A stretch of 64,000 nucleotides of DNA from Novilysobacter_A longmucuonensis (GCF_046600735.1 NZ_JBJMAW010000005.1:1-64000), one strand, 5' to 3'. Counted from the stretch's first letter, positions 15,568 to 24,535 are shown. The notes: a model not told the origin generated them from the sequence alone. Numbers and translations are program-made.

Positions 15568-16524
15568 TCAAAGCCGCTTCACCAACTGCCTGAGCTTCTT
15601 CTGCGTGGCCGCCTGGCGCAGGTAGTCGGCCGCCAATGCCTCCAGCGCCGCGAGGTTGGTCGCGCTGACGTCGTCGAGGTCGTCCAGCCCGACCACCAGC
15701 TCGGTCTGCAGCCGGAAGTAGCCGTCGCCGACCAGTTGCCGCGCGATGTAATCGACCGAGTCGGTGCTGCCGTCGAACAGCACGTCGATGATCGGCACGG
15801 CCCACTCCAGCGCGCCCCATTCCTGCGCGGACTTCAGCGATATCGGCCGGTTGCGCTCACCGGTGCCGACCGACAGCACGACCAGTTCGTGGCTGTCGCC
15901 GACCCGGGCGTCCTTGCGCATCGCCTCCGCGATCGCGCAGGCGGTCGGGTTGTTGGCGACCACGCCGCCATCGATCATCGAGCACGGCCGGCCTTCGATC
16001 ATCATTCCATGGGCCGGGAAATAGGTCGGCGCCGCGGCCGACGCGCGACACACCTCCCACACCAGCAGGTCCTCGTGCCTGGGCAGGAAGCTCTTGAACA
16101 TCACTGGCTTGCGCGACAACGTGTCGTAGCCGGTCACCAGCAGCGGTATCTTCAACTGGCCCAGCCGGGTATCGCCGAAGACCTGCTGCAGCACCTGGTC
16201 CAGGCCCGTGCCGTCGTACTTGGGCGCCGACGGGCCGTGCGCGAGCACGCGTCCGGCGCGCGACCACAGGCGCTCGGCGATGCCGGGGAAGATCGTGTGG
16301 CGCTGCGCGCGGTAGAGATCGGCCAATTGCGTCGGGCTCAGGCCGATCCCCATCCCGCAGGCGATCACCGCGCCGGTCGAGCTGCCGGCCAGCAGGTCGA
16401 AGCTCTTCAGTACGCCGGGCTTGCCGGCCTTGAGCAGGGCATCCTCGACGCCCGCCAGCCACAGGCAGCTGACCAGTCCGCGGATGCCGCCGCCATCGAG
16501 GGACAGGATGCGCCGCATCTCCAT
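15568..16524 (-). CDS. Patatin-like phospholipase
   Basis: Protein of 318 aa starting MEMRRILSLDGGGIRG. The oxyanion-hole motif DGGGIRG is at 10-16, the nucleophile elbow GSSTG has Ser49, and the catalytic Asp lies in MIDGGVVANNP near 185. These residues form the Ser-Asp dyad of patatin lipid hydrolases. The N terminus resembles CBASS effector CapV, but no cyclase, HORMA or ubiquitin-like gene is near, so a housekeeping acylhydrolase is more likely. No signal peptide. It runs in the same direction as, and 48 bp downstream of, the cardiolipin synthase gene's neighbour region. Confidence 0.85.
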   Translation of the reverse strand: MEMRRILSLDGGGIRGLVSCLWLAGVEDALLKAGKPGVLKSFDLLAGSSTGAVIACGMGIGLSPTQLADLYRAQRHTIFPGIAERLWSRAGRVLAHGPSAPKYDGTGLDQVLQQVFGDTRLGQLKIPLLVTGYDTLSRKPVMFKSFLPRHEDLLVWEVCRASAAAPTYFPAHGMMIEGRPCSMIDGGVVANNPTACAIAEAMRKDARVGDSHELVVLSVGTGERNRPISLKSAQEWGALEWAVPIIDVLFDGSTDSVDYIARQLVGDGYFRLQTELVVGLDDLDDVSATNLAALEALAADYLRQAATQKKLRQLVKRL

Positions 16525-16571
16525 GTCACGTGTCCTTGTGCAGGGTGGCTGCGCAGCCTAGCGCGGGTTAC

Positions 16572-17867
16572 CTACAACTGCGACTTCAGCGGAATGGTGA
16601 CGAACTCGGCGAATTTCTCCTTCAGCGGCCGCCGCTTCCACTCGCGATAGTCCAGGCGCTTGGCCCGCTCGAGGTCCTGCTCGAACACGCCAATCATCTG
16701 CTCGGCGAACTGGACGTCGTAGATATTCAGGCTGGCCTCGTCGTTGAGCCGGAACGAGCGGATGTCGAAATTGGTCGAGCCGACCGAGACCAGTTCGCGG
16801 TCGATGACCAGCAGTTTGTTGTGCAGCATCGTCGGCTGGTAGATGTAGATCTCCACGTCGGCCAGCAGCAGCTCGCCCCAGGCGCGTCTGGAGGCGATCC
16901 GGACCGTGTCCGAATCGATATACGGACCCGGCACCAGGATCCGCACCCGCACGTCGCGCTGGCGTGCTGACAGCAGCGCCTTCGTGATCAGCGGGTCGGG
17001 CACGAAATACGACGCGGCCAAATCGATGGTGCGCTCGGCCGCGGCGATCGCCATCAGGTACATCAGGTGCATGCTGTCGCTGCCGCCGGCGGGCGAGGCG
17101 ATGAACAGGTGCGCGTCCATGTCGCCGGCCGGTCGCAGCGGCGGGAAGTAGGCAGGACCGTTCAGCACTTCGCCGGTGGTCTTGATCCAGTTGTCGTTGA
17201 ACGCGGCCTGGATCTGGGCCACCACCGGGCCTTGGATGCGGAAGTGGATATCGCGCCAGTGCTGCGGGTCCTGCGCGTTGCCCTGCCACTGGTCGGCGAT
17301 GCCGACGCCACCGGTGAAGCCGACCTTGCCGTCCACCACCAGGAGCTTGCGGTGGGTGCGGTTGTTCATGCGCCGGATGTTGTACCAGTGCAGCGGCCGG
17401 TAACGCTCCACGTCGACGCCGGCGTCTTCCATGCGGTCCAGCAGCTCCTGTTTCATCTTGATACTGCCGACCCAGTCGATGGTGACGTTGACCGGTACGC
17501 CGGCGCGGGCGCGCTCGGCCAGCGCCTCGGTAAACTGCTCGCCGACCTCGCCCGACCAGTAGATATAGGTCTCGAAGGTGATCGAGTTGCGCGCCGCGCC
17601 GATCGCCTCCAGCATCGCCGGGAAGATTTCCGTGCCGTTCTGGAAGGCCTCCACGTGGTTGCCGGCCATGATCGACGGCCCCAGCATCACCGACATCTCG
17701 CGCCGGAACTGCGGGTCCGAGACGGCGTAGCGGTGCCCGATCTTGCGTTCCAGCTCCTTCTCGGGCTTGGCGAAATTCATCGCCAGAAACATTGCCAGTA
17801 CCGTGACCAGCACGGTGATGACGATCGTCCAGATCATGCGTTTTCGGCTCCAGCGTCGTGGCAGCAT
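16572..17867 (-). CDS. cls: Cardiolipin synthase / phospholipase D-like protein
   Basis: Protein of 431 aa from the ATG at 17867, preceded by AAGGGGA. One N-terminal membrane anchor (about 9-30) is followed by two PLD domains with HKD motifs: HRKLLVVDGKVGFTGG near 170 and HNKLLVIDRELVSVGS near 348. This is the layout of ClsB-type enzymes, which condense phosphatidyl groups into cardiolipin. The longer frame would translate a REP element and is rejected. It ends 48 bp before the patatin gene; the two lipid genes could be co-transcribed. Confidence 0.85.
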   Translation of the reverse strand: MLPRRWSRKRMIWTIVITVLVTVLAMFLAMNFAKPEKELERKIGHRYAVSDPQFRREMSVMLGPSIMAGNHVEAFQNGTEIFPAMLEAIGAARNSITFETYIYWSGEVGEQFTEALAERARAGVPVNVTIDWVGSIKMKQELLDRMEDAGVDVERYRPLHWYNIRRMNNRTHRKLLVVDGKVGFTGGVGIADQWQGNAQDPQHWRDIHFRIQGPVVAQIQAAFNDNWIKTTGEVLNGPAYFPPLRPAGDMDAHLFIASPAGGSDSMHLMYLMAIAAAERTIDLAASYFVPDPLITKALLSARQRDVRVRILVPGPYIDSDTVRIASRRAWGELLLADVEIYIYQPTMLHNKLLVIDRELVSVGSTNFDIRSFRLNDEASLNIYDVQFAEQMIGVFEQDLERAKRLDYREWKRRPLKEKFAEFVTIPLKSQL

Positions 17868-17977
17868 CGGGGTCCCCTTGGTGGGCCCACCTTGGAGCAC
17901 TCGCCCGTTAAGTCGCGTGAACGATGCGAGAGGTTGGCGCATGCACCCTTGGCCCGGCCCTCGAACGCCTCGGGCCT

Positions 17978-18053
17978 GTAGGAGCGGCTTCAGCCGCGAT
18001 CCGGAACCGGCGCGGACGTCCAACCCCACGATCGCGGCTGAAGCCGCTCCTAC
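17978..18053. repeat. Inverted pair of REP elements (TTCAGCCG type)
   Basis: Two GTAGGAGCGGCTTCAGCC palindromes in opposite orientation with a spacer of about 30 bp, between the cardiolipin synthase and DUF456 genes. Confidence 0.85.
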
Positions 18054-18062
18054 ACACAAGCG

Positions 18063-18548
18063 CTACACCAGCCACGCGAACGCGAACAGGCCCAGCATCG
18101 CGAACGCCAGGCCCAGTTTCAGTACGGTACCCAGCAGGATGCCGAGCCAAGTGCCGAATCCGACCCGGGCCGCGCGGCCGACCCGGCGGCCGTGGATCAG
18201 CTCACCAACCAGCGCGCCGACGAACGGACCAGCGAACAGCCCGATCAGGCCGAAGAACAACCCCACCACCGTGCCGACCACCGAACCGATCAGCGCCAGC
18301 CGGCTGGCACCGACGCGCCTGGCGCCCAGCATCGTCGCCAGCAGGTCCACCAGCAGCGACAACACCGTCAGCAGTGCCAGCGCCACCACCGTGCCGACCC
18401 CGACCTCCGCGTAACCCCCGGTCCAGGCCGCGAGCCACATGCCGGCGAATACCACCGGTAGCCCGGGCAGCGCGGGCAGGATCGTGCCGGCGATGCCCAC
18501 CAGTATCAAAACCCCGGCGATCATGTAATAAAGGGTCTGCACATCCAT
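18063..18548 (-). CDS. DUF456 membrane protein
   Basis: Protein of 161 aa from the ATG at 18548 with GAGG upstream. Hydrophobic throughout, with the family signature GTILPALPGLPVVFAGMW at the start and Gly-zipper helices (VGTVVGLFFGLIGLFAGPFVGA). About four to five TM segments. Function unknown. Confidence 0.85.
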   Translation of the reverse strand: MDVQTLYYMIAGVLILVGIAGTILPALPGLPVVFAGMWLAAWTGGYAEVGVGTVVALALLTVLSLLVDLLATMLGARRVGASRLALIGSVVGTVVGLFFGLIGLFAGPFVGALVGELIHGRRVGRAARVGFGTWLGILLGTVLKLGLAFAMLGLFAFAWLV

Positions 18549-18780
18549 ATTCGAAAGCCTCTGCCAGGGTTGGGCGGATGATTGCATTGTCGCCGGACGC
18601 GAGGTAATTTTTCCGACGCTGCGTTTGCCCAAGGTCACCGTGAATCGTGGCCCGATGCGGTTGTTCCGATGATCCGCCGATCGACCATCCACACGCATCG
18701 TTGTACCTCGCTTCCTCCTTGCAGCCGGCAGCACGCCAATACGTTGGCGATAATCCACCTCGTTCCAGGGAGCAAGTGAG

Positions 18781-18990
18781 ATGTCCAATCGCGAAACCGG
18801 TACCGTCAAGTGGTTCAACGACGCCAAGGGCTTCGGCTTCATCAGCCGCGAGAATGGCGAGGATGTGTTCGTGCACTTCCGCGCCATCCAGAGCCAGGGC
18901 TTCAAGAGCCTGGCGGAAGGCCAGCAGGTCTCGTTTGTCGTCGTACAGGGCCAGAAGGGCCTGCAGGCCGACGCTGTGGAGCCGATGTAA
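18781..18990 (+). CDS. Cold-shock domain protein
   Basis: Protein of 69 aa. It carries RNP1 (KGFGFIS) and RNP2 (VFVHFRAI) of the CspA fold and binds single-stranded RNA/DNA. GGGAGC precedes the start, and a GATAAT box (about 18746) lies in the leader. The terminator follows 46 bp after the stop, so the gene is monocistronic. Confidence 0.93.
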   Translation: MSNRETGTVKWFNDAKGFGFISRENGEDVFVHFRAIQSQGFKSLAEGQQVSFVVVQGQKGLQADAVEPM

Positions 18991-19035
18991 GGCGACAGCA
19001 GCAATGGCGCGACCATGAGGCGCAAGGCCCCAGGA

Positions 19036-19065
19036 GAAACCCGGCTTCGGCCGGGTTTCTTTTTG
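19036..19065 (+). terminator. Terminator of the cold-shock gene
   Basis: The stem GAAACCCGGC / GCCGGGTTTC has a TTCG loop and is followed by TTTTTG. Confidence 0.88.
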
Positions 19066-19134
19066 CCTCAATGCCTTGCCAGCGCAGTCCGGGCGATTGG
19101 AGTGATCTGGCCGGCGCCGCGGATGCTCGTCGAC

Positions 19135-19166
19135 AAAAAAAACGGCCCGCGCGCGGGCGGGCCGTC
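19135..19166 (-). terminator. Terminator of the glycine-zipper lipoprotein gene
   Basis: The stem CGGCCCGC / GCGGGCCG is followed on the minus strand by eight T residues, 35 bp beyond the stop codon at 19201. Confidence 0.8.
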
Positions 19167-19200
19167 TGTCTGGCGAGCGAACGATCGATCGACTAGCGCA

Positions 19201-19686
19201 TCAACGCGGCCAGGCGCGGCCGTTGTAGACCCGCACGTACGCGCCCTCGCGGATGCCGCCCAGGTCGTTCTGGGTGACTACCGTGGTGCGCCCGTCGTCC
19301 ATGCGGACATAGACGTTGTAGTTGGCGCCGGTGCGGTTCTGGATGGCGTTGCCGGCCACTGCACCGGCCACGCCTCCCGCCACCGTCGCGGTGTTCTTGC
19401 GGCCTTCGCTGTCGGTCTGACTGTCGGCGATCTCGCGGCCGGCAGCGGCGCCGACCAGTCCGCCGAGTACCGCACCGGTGCCGCGCGGAACCGTGCTGCC
19501 GCCACTGGCCTGTTCGATCCGCGTGACGGTGCCGCAGTCATAGCAGTTGGCGGTGCTGGCGCCGTAGCCGGGTGAGTACGCGCCGCCGCCGGCTCCGGCA
19601 GAGCCATATCCGGTCGTGCCGCAACCGGCCAGTGCCAGCGAGGCCGCCGCGGCGACGCCGAGAAGACGAGGGTGGGTGATATTCAT
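19201..19686 (-). CDS. Glycine-zipper 2TM domain lipoprotein (SlyB-like)
   Basis: Protein of 161 aa from the ATG at 19686, with CAGGAG upstream. A lipobox (LALAGC) directs lipidation. The region CYDCGTVTRIE is followed by two glycine-zipper helices (GAVLGGLVGAAAGREI and ATVAGGVAGAVAGNAI) and a C-terminal beta domain ending RVYNGRAWPR. This is the SlyB/PcP outer-membrane lipoprotein arrangement, linked to envelope integrity. Confidence 0.87.
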   Translation of the reverse strand: MNITHPRLLGVAAAASLALAGCGTTGYGSAGAGGGAYSPGYGASTANCYDCGTVTRIEQASGGSTVPRGTGAVLGGLVGAAAGREIADSQTDSEGRKNTATVAGGVAGAVAGNAIQNRTGANYNVYVRMDDGRTTVVTQNDLGGIREGAYVRVYNGRAWPR

Positions 19687-19868
19687 GCCGATCTCCTGCT
19701 GAAGTAAGGGCGTGTGGCGGATCCGGCCACGCGCCATCACGCTATTCGCGGCACCGTGAACACCCCATCAACTTCACCAAGGCGGCGGCGTGGCCGTTCA
19801 GGTGCGCCTGCTGGCGCCCGAGTTCGCAGATCCGCGGCAAATAGGAATCCTCGAACCCCTGCGGGCGA

Positions 19869-20324
19869 TCAGCGGAAGTCCTGGTGGCAATCCTGGCAGG
19901 CCTGGCCGATTGCCTGCTGCGCGGCGGTCACGCCCGCGCAGTTCAGCGGGGGCGAAGCAAGCACCTCGTCGAGGCTGGCGCGCAGACCGCTGGAATGAGC
20001 GATGAAACGCCGGTCATCGCGCAGCTCCACGAATGCACCGTCGAACTGGCCGGCCATGGTCCGCAATGCCTGAAGGTGCGGCAGCGTGTCGGTCGGGTTG
20101 CAGTTGTTGCGCTCGACACTCTGCTTGAGCTGGCCCATCTGTGCGTTCATCACCTGCATGACCGCGCGCGGGTAGGTGTCGGGTCCGCCCAGCCAGGTGC
20201 GCATCAGGTACGCGACCACGACCGCGCCGATGACCAGCCCCAGCAGGAACATGAAAAGGAACCGGGAACCATTTCCGCCGCGCTTGTCGGCATCGGGATT
20301 GCGGGTCGGCTGGGGATCGCTCAT
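19869..20324 (-). CDS. Membrane-anchored protein with C-terminal CXXCH haem motif
   Basis: Protein of 151 aa from the ATG at 20324. The basic N terminus is followed by one TM helix (about 20-42), then a helical domain that ends CQDCHQDF at the very C terminus. A single CXXCH at the end of a four-helix domain is the pattern of cytochrome c556/c-prime proteins, so covalent haem attachment by the Ccm system at 33-40 kb is plausible. The usual N-terminal Met ligand cannot be assigned with confidence. It is divergent from tcdA. Confidence 0.7.
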   Translation of the reverse strand: MSDPQPTRNPDADKRGGNGSRFLFMFLLGLVIGAVVVAYLMRTWLGGPDTYPRAVMQVMNAQMGQLKQSVERNNCNPTDTLPHLQALRTMAGQFDGAFVELRDDRRFIAHSSGLRASLDEVLASPPLNCAGVTAAQQAIGQACQDCHQDFR

Positions 20325-20402
20325 GGCCTGGCTCCGTCGATTTGGCCGCAAGATATCACGCCCCATTCATTGGCCGGGGCTCGCACCCTTACACTTGCAG
20401 GC

Positions 20403-21221
20403 ATGACCGAGAACGCCCGCGAACACCTGTGGCAGCAACGATTTGGCGGCATCGACCGGCTCTACGGCCGCGGCGCGCTTGCGCGCTTTGCCGCATGCCG
20501 CGTGGCGGTGGTGGGGCTGGGCGGGGTCGGCTCGTGGGCGGTCGAGGCGCTGGCGCGCAGCGGTCTTGGCCACCTGACCCTGATCGACGCCGACGACCTG
20601 TGCGTGTCCAACACCAACCGGCAGCTGCCTGCGCTGGAAGGCCAGTTCGGACGCGCCAAGGTCGAGGCGATGGCCGAACGGTGCCGCGCGATCAATCCGA
20701 TGATCGAGGTGGTGGCCGTGCCGAGCTTTCTGACTGCCGGCAATGTCGCCGACTTGCTGGCGCCGGATTTCGACCTGGTGCTGGATGCCTGCGACAGTTT
20801 CCGCAGCAAGGTCGAACTGATCGCCTGGTGCCGCCGCCGCAAGCGGCCGCTGATCGTGTGCGGCTCGGCCGGCGGTCGCACCGACCCGACACTGGTGCGC
20901 GTGCGTGACCTGTCGCGCACCGAACACGACGCCATGCTCGCCTTGATCCGCAAGAAACTACGCGGCGAGTTCAATTTTCCGAAGACGGCCTCCCGCTATT
21001 TCAGCGTGCCGGCGGTGTACTCGCTGCAGAACGTGAGTTATCCGCAGGCCGACGGCAGCGTCTGCGGCGTACGCCCGCAGGTCGGCGGCGATGCCGCCCT
21101 GAAACTCGACTGCGGCGCCGGCCTCGGCGCGGCCACCCACATCACCGGCGCGTTCGCATTCGCAATGATCGGCAAGGCGCTGGAGATGCTGTTGAAGGCA
21201 CCCGCAAGCCGGACGCCCTGA
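20403..21221 (+). CDS. tcdA: tRNA threonylcarbamoyladenosine dehydratase
   Basis: Protein of 272 aa from the ATG at 20403. An E1-like ThiF/MoeB fold: the ATP-binding glycine motif VVGLGGVGSWAVEAL, DADDLCVSNTNRQ, and D-rich LVLDACDSF are those of TcdA (CsdL). It converts t6A37 to cyclic t6A in tRNAs using ATP. The partner sulfurtransferase genes csdA/csdE are not in the window. Followed directly by a REP array. Confidence 0.92.
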   Translation: MTENAREHLWQQRFGGIDRLYGRGALARFAACRVAVVGLGGVGSWAVEALARSGLGHLTLIDADDLCVSNTNRQLPALEGQFGRAKVEAMAERCRAINPMIEVVAVPSFLTAGNVADLLAPDFDLVLDACDSFRSKVELIAWCRRRKRPLIVCGSAGGRTDPTLVRVRDLSRTEHDAMLALIRKKLRGEFNFPKTASRYFSVPAVYSLQNVSYPQADGSVCGVRPQVGGDAALKLDCGAGLGAATHITGAFAFAMIGKALEMLLKAPASRTP

Positions 21222-21225
21222 CCGG

Positions 21226-21655
21226 CGCAGGAGCGGGTCATGCCCGCGATGCAAGTAACGCGGCCGCGTGCATCGCGCCCATGGGGCGCTCCTACAAAGG
21301 CACCACGTTTTTGTAGGAGCGGGCCATGCCCGCGATGGGAGTAACGCGGCCGCGTGCATCGCGCCCATGGGGCGCTCCTACAAAGGCCCGCGCTTTTGTA
21401 GGAGCGGGCCATGCCCGCGATGTGGAGTGACGCGACCGCGTACATCGCGCCCATGGGGCGCTCCTACAAAGGCCCGCGCTTTTGTAGGAGCGGGCCATGC
21501 CCGCGATGTGGAGTGACGCGAGTGCGTGCATCGCGCCCATGGGGCGCTCCTACAATGGCACCGCGCTTTTGTAGGAGCGGGCCATGCCCGCGATGTGGAG
21601 TGACGCGACCGCGTACATCGCGCCCATGGGGCGGCGCTCCTACAAAGGCACGGGC
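21226..21655. repeat. Tandem array of five REP doublets (unit 85-87 bp)
   Basis: Five consecutive units start near 21226, 21311, 21396, 21482 and 21569. Each has GTAGGAGCGGGCCATGCC facing one way and the GTAGGAGCGCCCCATGGG element facing the other, separated by about 20 bp containing GTGACGCGACCGCGT. This fills the 420-bp gap between tcdA and tatD and overlaps the last codons of tatD. Units differ by a few bases, as expected for a duplicated BIME. Confidence 0.92.
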
Positions 21656-22425
21656 GGGCGGGGGAGCTTGAACAGGCGCTCGGCATTGGCGGTGGTCGCG
21701 GCGGCGAGCTCCGCGCGATCGATGCCGCGCAGTTCGGCGATGGTGTCCAGCACATGGAGGATCCGCGCCGGCTCGTTGCGCTGGCCGCGGTGTCCGGCGT
21801 CGGGCTGGTCGGGGGCGTCGGTCTCCAGCAGCAAGCACTCGATCGGCACCTGACTCGCGACCCGGCGCAGGCGCTGCGCGCGTTCGTAGGTCACCGGGCC
21901 GCCCAGACCCAGCAGGAATCCCTGTTCCCATAGGCGCTCGGCTTGCTGCAGGCTGCCGGAAAAGCTGTGCACGACGCCTCGCAAGGGCGCGAACCGGCGC
22001 AAGGCGGCCAGCACCTCGTCGAGCGCGCGCCTCGCGTGCACGATCACCGGCAGCTCGAAATCACGCGCCAGCCGCAGCTGCTGCTCGAAATAGTGCGATT
22101 GCCCGGTGCGGTCGAGTCCCTCGACGAAATAATCGAGCCCGCATTCCCCGACCGCAACTGGCCGTTCGCGCTCGATCCATTCGCGCAGCTCCGCAATGTG
22201 CGGCTCGCGATGTTTCGCCAGCCACATCGGATGCAGCCCATAGGCCGGAAACAGGCCAGGCGCGCCCGTGCACACCGCCTTCAGCGCCGGCCAATGGTCG
22301 GCCTGGATTGCCGGGACGATCTGCCGCGTCACGCCGGCGGCGCGCGCGCGTTCGATCACCGCCGCGCGATCGCCATCGAATTCGCCGGCGTCGAGATGGC
22401 AATGGGTGTCGATCAGCTCGAACAA
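21640..22425 (-). CDS. TatD family hydrolase (metal-dependent DNase/hydrolase)
   Basis: Protein of 261 aa. The TIM-barrel metal motif DTHCHLD (His8, His10), VGECGLDYF, HARRALDEVL and LLLETDAPDQP are those of TatD/YcfH/YjjV proteins, which act as 3'-5' exonucleases or related hydrolases. Its last residues and stop codon (TAG) come from the neighbouring REP element (CCTTTGTAG). It lies 10 bp downstream of the small membrane protein gene, probably one operon. Confidence 0.88.
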   Translation of the reverse strand: MFELIDTHCHLDAGEFDGDRAAVIERARAAGVTRQIVPAIQADHWPALKAVCTGAPGLFPAYGLHPMWLAKHREPHIAELREWIERERPVAVGECGLDYFVEGLDRTGQSHYFEQQLRLARDFELPVIVHARRALDEVLAALRRFAPLRGVVHSFSGSLQQAERLWEQGFLLGLGGPVTYERAQRLRRVASQVPIECLLLETDAPDQPDAGHRGQRNEPARILHVLDTIAELRGIDRAELAAATTANAERLFKLPRPPVPL

Positions 22426-22435
22426 GAGGCACCGG

Positions 22436-22651
22436 TCAGCGTGGACGCCGCGGCGGCGGGATCGGTGCCTTGCGGTTCTTCCAGTTGGCCAGCAACAGCG
22501 TACCGAGCCCGAGCAGTATCTCGTCGATCATCGGGATGGGATCGGGCACCACCAGCGTGATCGCGAACAGCGCCGCGGTGATCTTGAACAGCGTCGGATA
22601 GCGCAGCTTGCGCGCCCAGTTCAACAGGGGAAGCAGCATCGGATTGGCCAT
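22436..22651 (-). CDS. Small membrane protein (DUF6116-like)
   Basis: Protein of 71 aa with two closely spaced hydrophobic segments (about 21-37 and 43-57) around VVPDPIPMIDEILLGLGTLLLANW, and a basic proline-rich tail. I recall this as DUF6116, a xanthomonad-type family of unknown function. It starts the operon with tatD. Confidence 0.7.
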   Translation of the reverse strand: MANPMLLPLLNWARKLRYPTLFKITAALFAITLVVPDPIPMIDEILLGLGTLLLANWKNRKAPIPPPRRPR

Positions 22652-22824
22652 GCCCGGGTCCTGTGCTCGCGGCTGGGTGTGATGGCGGACACGCTAACAC
22701 CGGCACCGCGATATTCATGCATTTGTCAGTTTTACGTTAAAAAAACGGTGCCCGTTCAGGTTGGGGGTGCTGCAATGCACCCCACACCAACCGCGGGCTC
22801 CGACCCGCTGCAGGAGAGGCGCTG

Positions 22825-23637
22825 ATGAACAAGAACATGATTGCGGTTGCGTTGGCATCGCTGCTGGTCGGTGGCGTTGCGGTGGCTTCCTACCAGAGCT
22901 TCAGCGGCAATGGCTCTGCGGATCCGCAGGTGGCCACCGCCGCCGATTCGCAGGCGCTGGTGACCGCTGCCGATGGCGACTTCGCGGTCGATGGCGCCAT
23001 CGCCGCGGCCCAATACGCCGACGTGCTGCAGGTCGAGCCGGTCAATGAAAAGCAGGAGCTGTATGCGACCGTGATCGGATCCGACCCGGTGCGCGAGACC
23101 AGCACCGTGTCCAGCCCGCGTGAGGTATGCGAGGACGTGGTCGTGCAGGAGCGGCTGCCCGAGCGTGACGGCAACGTCGGCGGCACCATCGCCGGTGCGG
23201 TGATCGGCGGCCTGGTCGGCAACCAGATCGGTGGCGGCAACGGCCGCAAGGTCGCGACCGCGGCCGGCGCGGCCGCCGGCGGTTATGTCGGCAACCGGGT
23301 TGACCGCAACCATGTCGGCGGCCAGACGGTCGAGCGGGTCGACCGCCAATGCCGCACCGTCTCGGAGACCTCGCAGTCCACCCGCGTGGTCGGCTACAAC
23401 GTGACCTACCGCAATCCCGATGGCACCACCGGCACCATGCGCACCGGCAGCAAGCCGGGCAGTCGCATCCCGCTGGGCAGCGAGGACCAGGTGATCGGCT
23501 ATGACGTCACCTACCGCTATGAGGGCCGGGAGCAGGTCATCCGCCTCGATGACCGTCCGGGCGAGCGCCTGCCGGTGGTCGACGGCGAAATCGTGACGCA
23601 GACCGCGCTGGTGTCCGGCGATACGACGCGCGGTTGA
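22825..23637 (+). CDS. Glycine-zipper 2TM domain protein
   Basis: Protein of 270 aa with CAGGAGAGG before the ATG. An uncleaved or cleaved N-terminal hydrophobic segment (5-22) is followed by an Ala/Asp-rich linker, the glycine zipper GGTIAGAVIGGLVGNQIGGG with GAAAGGYVGNRV, and a C-terminal region with repeated VGYNVTYRN / IGYDVTYRY strands. It is probably an envelope protein related to outer membrane lipoprotein families, though no lipobox Cys is seen. Confidence 0.82.
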   Translation: MNKNMIAVALASLLVGGVAVASYQSFSGNGSADPQVATAADSQALVTAADGDFAVDGAIAAAQYADVLQVEPVNEKQELYATVIGSDPVRETSTVSSPREVCEDVVVQERLPERDGNVGGTIAGAVIGGLVGNQIGGGNGRKVATAAGAAAGGYVGNRVDRNHVGGQTVERVDRQCRTVSETSQSTRVVGYNVTYRNPDGTTGTMRTGSKPGSRIPLGSEDQVIGYDVTYRYEGREQVIRLDDRPGERLPVVDGEIVTQTALVSGDTTRG

Positions 23638-23661
23638 TCTATCTGCAACAGATGCATTGTC

Positions 23662-23696
23662 CGACGGGGCCGGTTATCCGGCCTCGTTTTTTTTGG
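23662..23696 (+). terminator. Terminator of the glycine-zipper gene
   Basis: The stem CGGGGCCGG / CCGGCCTCG around TTAT is followed by eight T residues. Confidence 0.85.
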
Positions 23697-23854
23697 GGAT
23701 GAGGGGCCGACACCGGCACCGGCCTATCGCGTCAGGACCAGGCGCATCGCGCCCGGATAGGCCCTTCGGCGACTTGCCGACTGCTGCGCGCTTCACGCCC
23801 GCTCTGGCAGTCTGCATGCACTACGATGGACCGGTCGCCACCCCGGAGCCTTGC

Positions 23855-24469
23855 ATGCCGCGTCACTTCACGATGCTTCGCGAGTTCCACCTCGCGGACT
23901 GGTTCACCCTCGCCAATGCGTTCTGCGGAACCGGCGCGATCTTCGCGGCGATGCGCTTCCTGCAGGAAGGCATCGTGCGCGACCTCATGATCGGCATGGC
24001 ACTGATCCCGCTGGCCTTCATCTTCGATGCGCTGGACGGCCGCGTCGCGCGCTGGCGCAAGTTGGCCTCGACCCTGGGGCGCGAACTGGATTCCTTGGCC
24101 GACGTGATTTCCTTCGGTGTGGCCCCCGCGGCGCTCGGCTATGCCTGCGGCCTCCAGGGTGGCTGGGACTGGGTGGTGCTGAGCTTCTTCGTCGGCTGCG
24201 GGGTCAGCCGGCTCGCGCGCTACAACGTCACCGCCGAGCAACTGGCGGGAGAGGAGGGCAAGGTCAACTACTTCGAGGGAACCCCGATCCCGACCAGCCT
24301 GGTGCTGGTGATCGTGCTGGCGGTCGCCGCCTGGCAGGGCGCCATTGGCCGCGACATATGGTTGGGCATGGTCCAGCTCGGACCGTGGCAGTTCCATCCG
24401 CTGGTGCTGATGTTCGCGCTGTCGGGCGTGCTGATGATCAGCAAGACGCTGCGGATTCCCAAGCCCTAA
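23855..24469 (+). CDS. pssA: CDP-diacylglycerol--serine O-phosphatidyltransferase
   Basis: Protein of 204 aa from the ATG at 23855. The CDP-alcohol phosphotransferase signature DGX2ARX8GX3DX3D is seen in DALDGRVARWRKL...GRELDSLAD (around residues 54-79). Several TM segments; it makes phosphatidylserine for phosphatidylethanolamine synthesis. PssA subclass II (membrane type) fits the size. An alternative start MLREFH lies six codons in. Confidence 0.9.
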   Translation: MPRHFTMLREFHLADWFTLANAFCGTGAIFAAMRFLQEGIVRDLMIGMALIPLAFIFDALDGRVARWRKLASTLGRELDSLADVISFGVAPAALGYACGLQGGWDWVVLSFFVGCGVSRLARYNVTAEQLAGEEGKVNYFEGTPIPTSLVLVIVLAVAAWQGAIGRDIWLGMVQLGPWQFHPLVLMFALSGVLMISKTLRIPKP

Positions 24470-24487
24470 GAATGGCCTTTCGCAAGA

Positions 24488-24535
24488 CCCCTTCTCCCGC
24501 GCGCGGGAGAAGGTGCCCAAAGGGCGGATGAGGGC
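24488..24535. repeat. TTCTCCCGCGCGCGGGAGAA hairpin repeat
   Basis: A palindrome followed by GGTGCCCAAAGGGCGGATGAGGG, a common intergenic repeat type in xanthomonads. It may serve as the pssA transcript end. The rest of 24470-24700 shows no gene. Confidence 0.6.

Noticed and set aside
15568..16524. Patatin as a CapV effector of a CBASS system
   Set aside because: No cyclic-nucleotide synthase or CBASS accessory gene is adjacent; the neighbours are lipid and envelope genes.
21226..21655. CRISPR-like regular repeat array
   Set aside because: Units are 85-87 bp of near-identical sequence throughout, with no unique spacers and no cas genes; these are tandem REPs.
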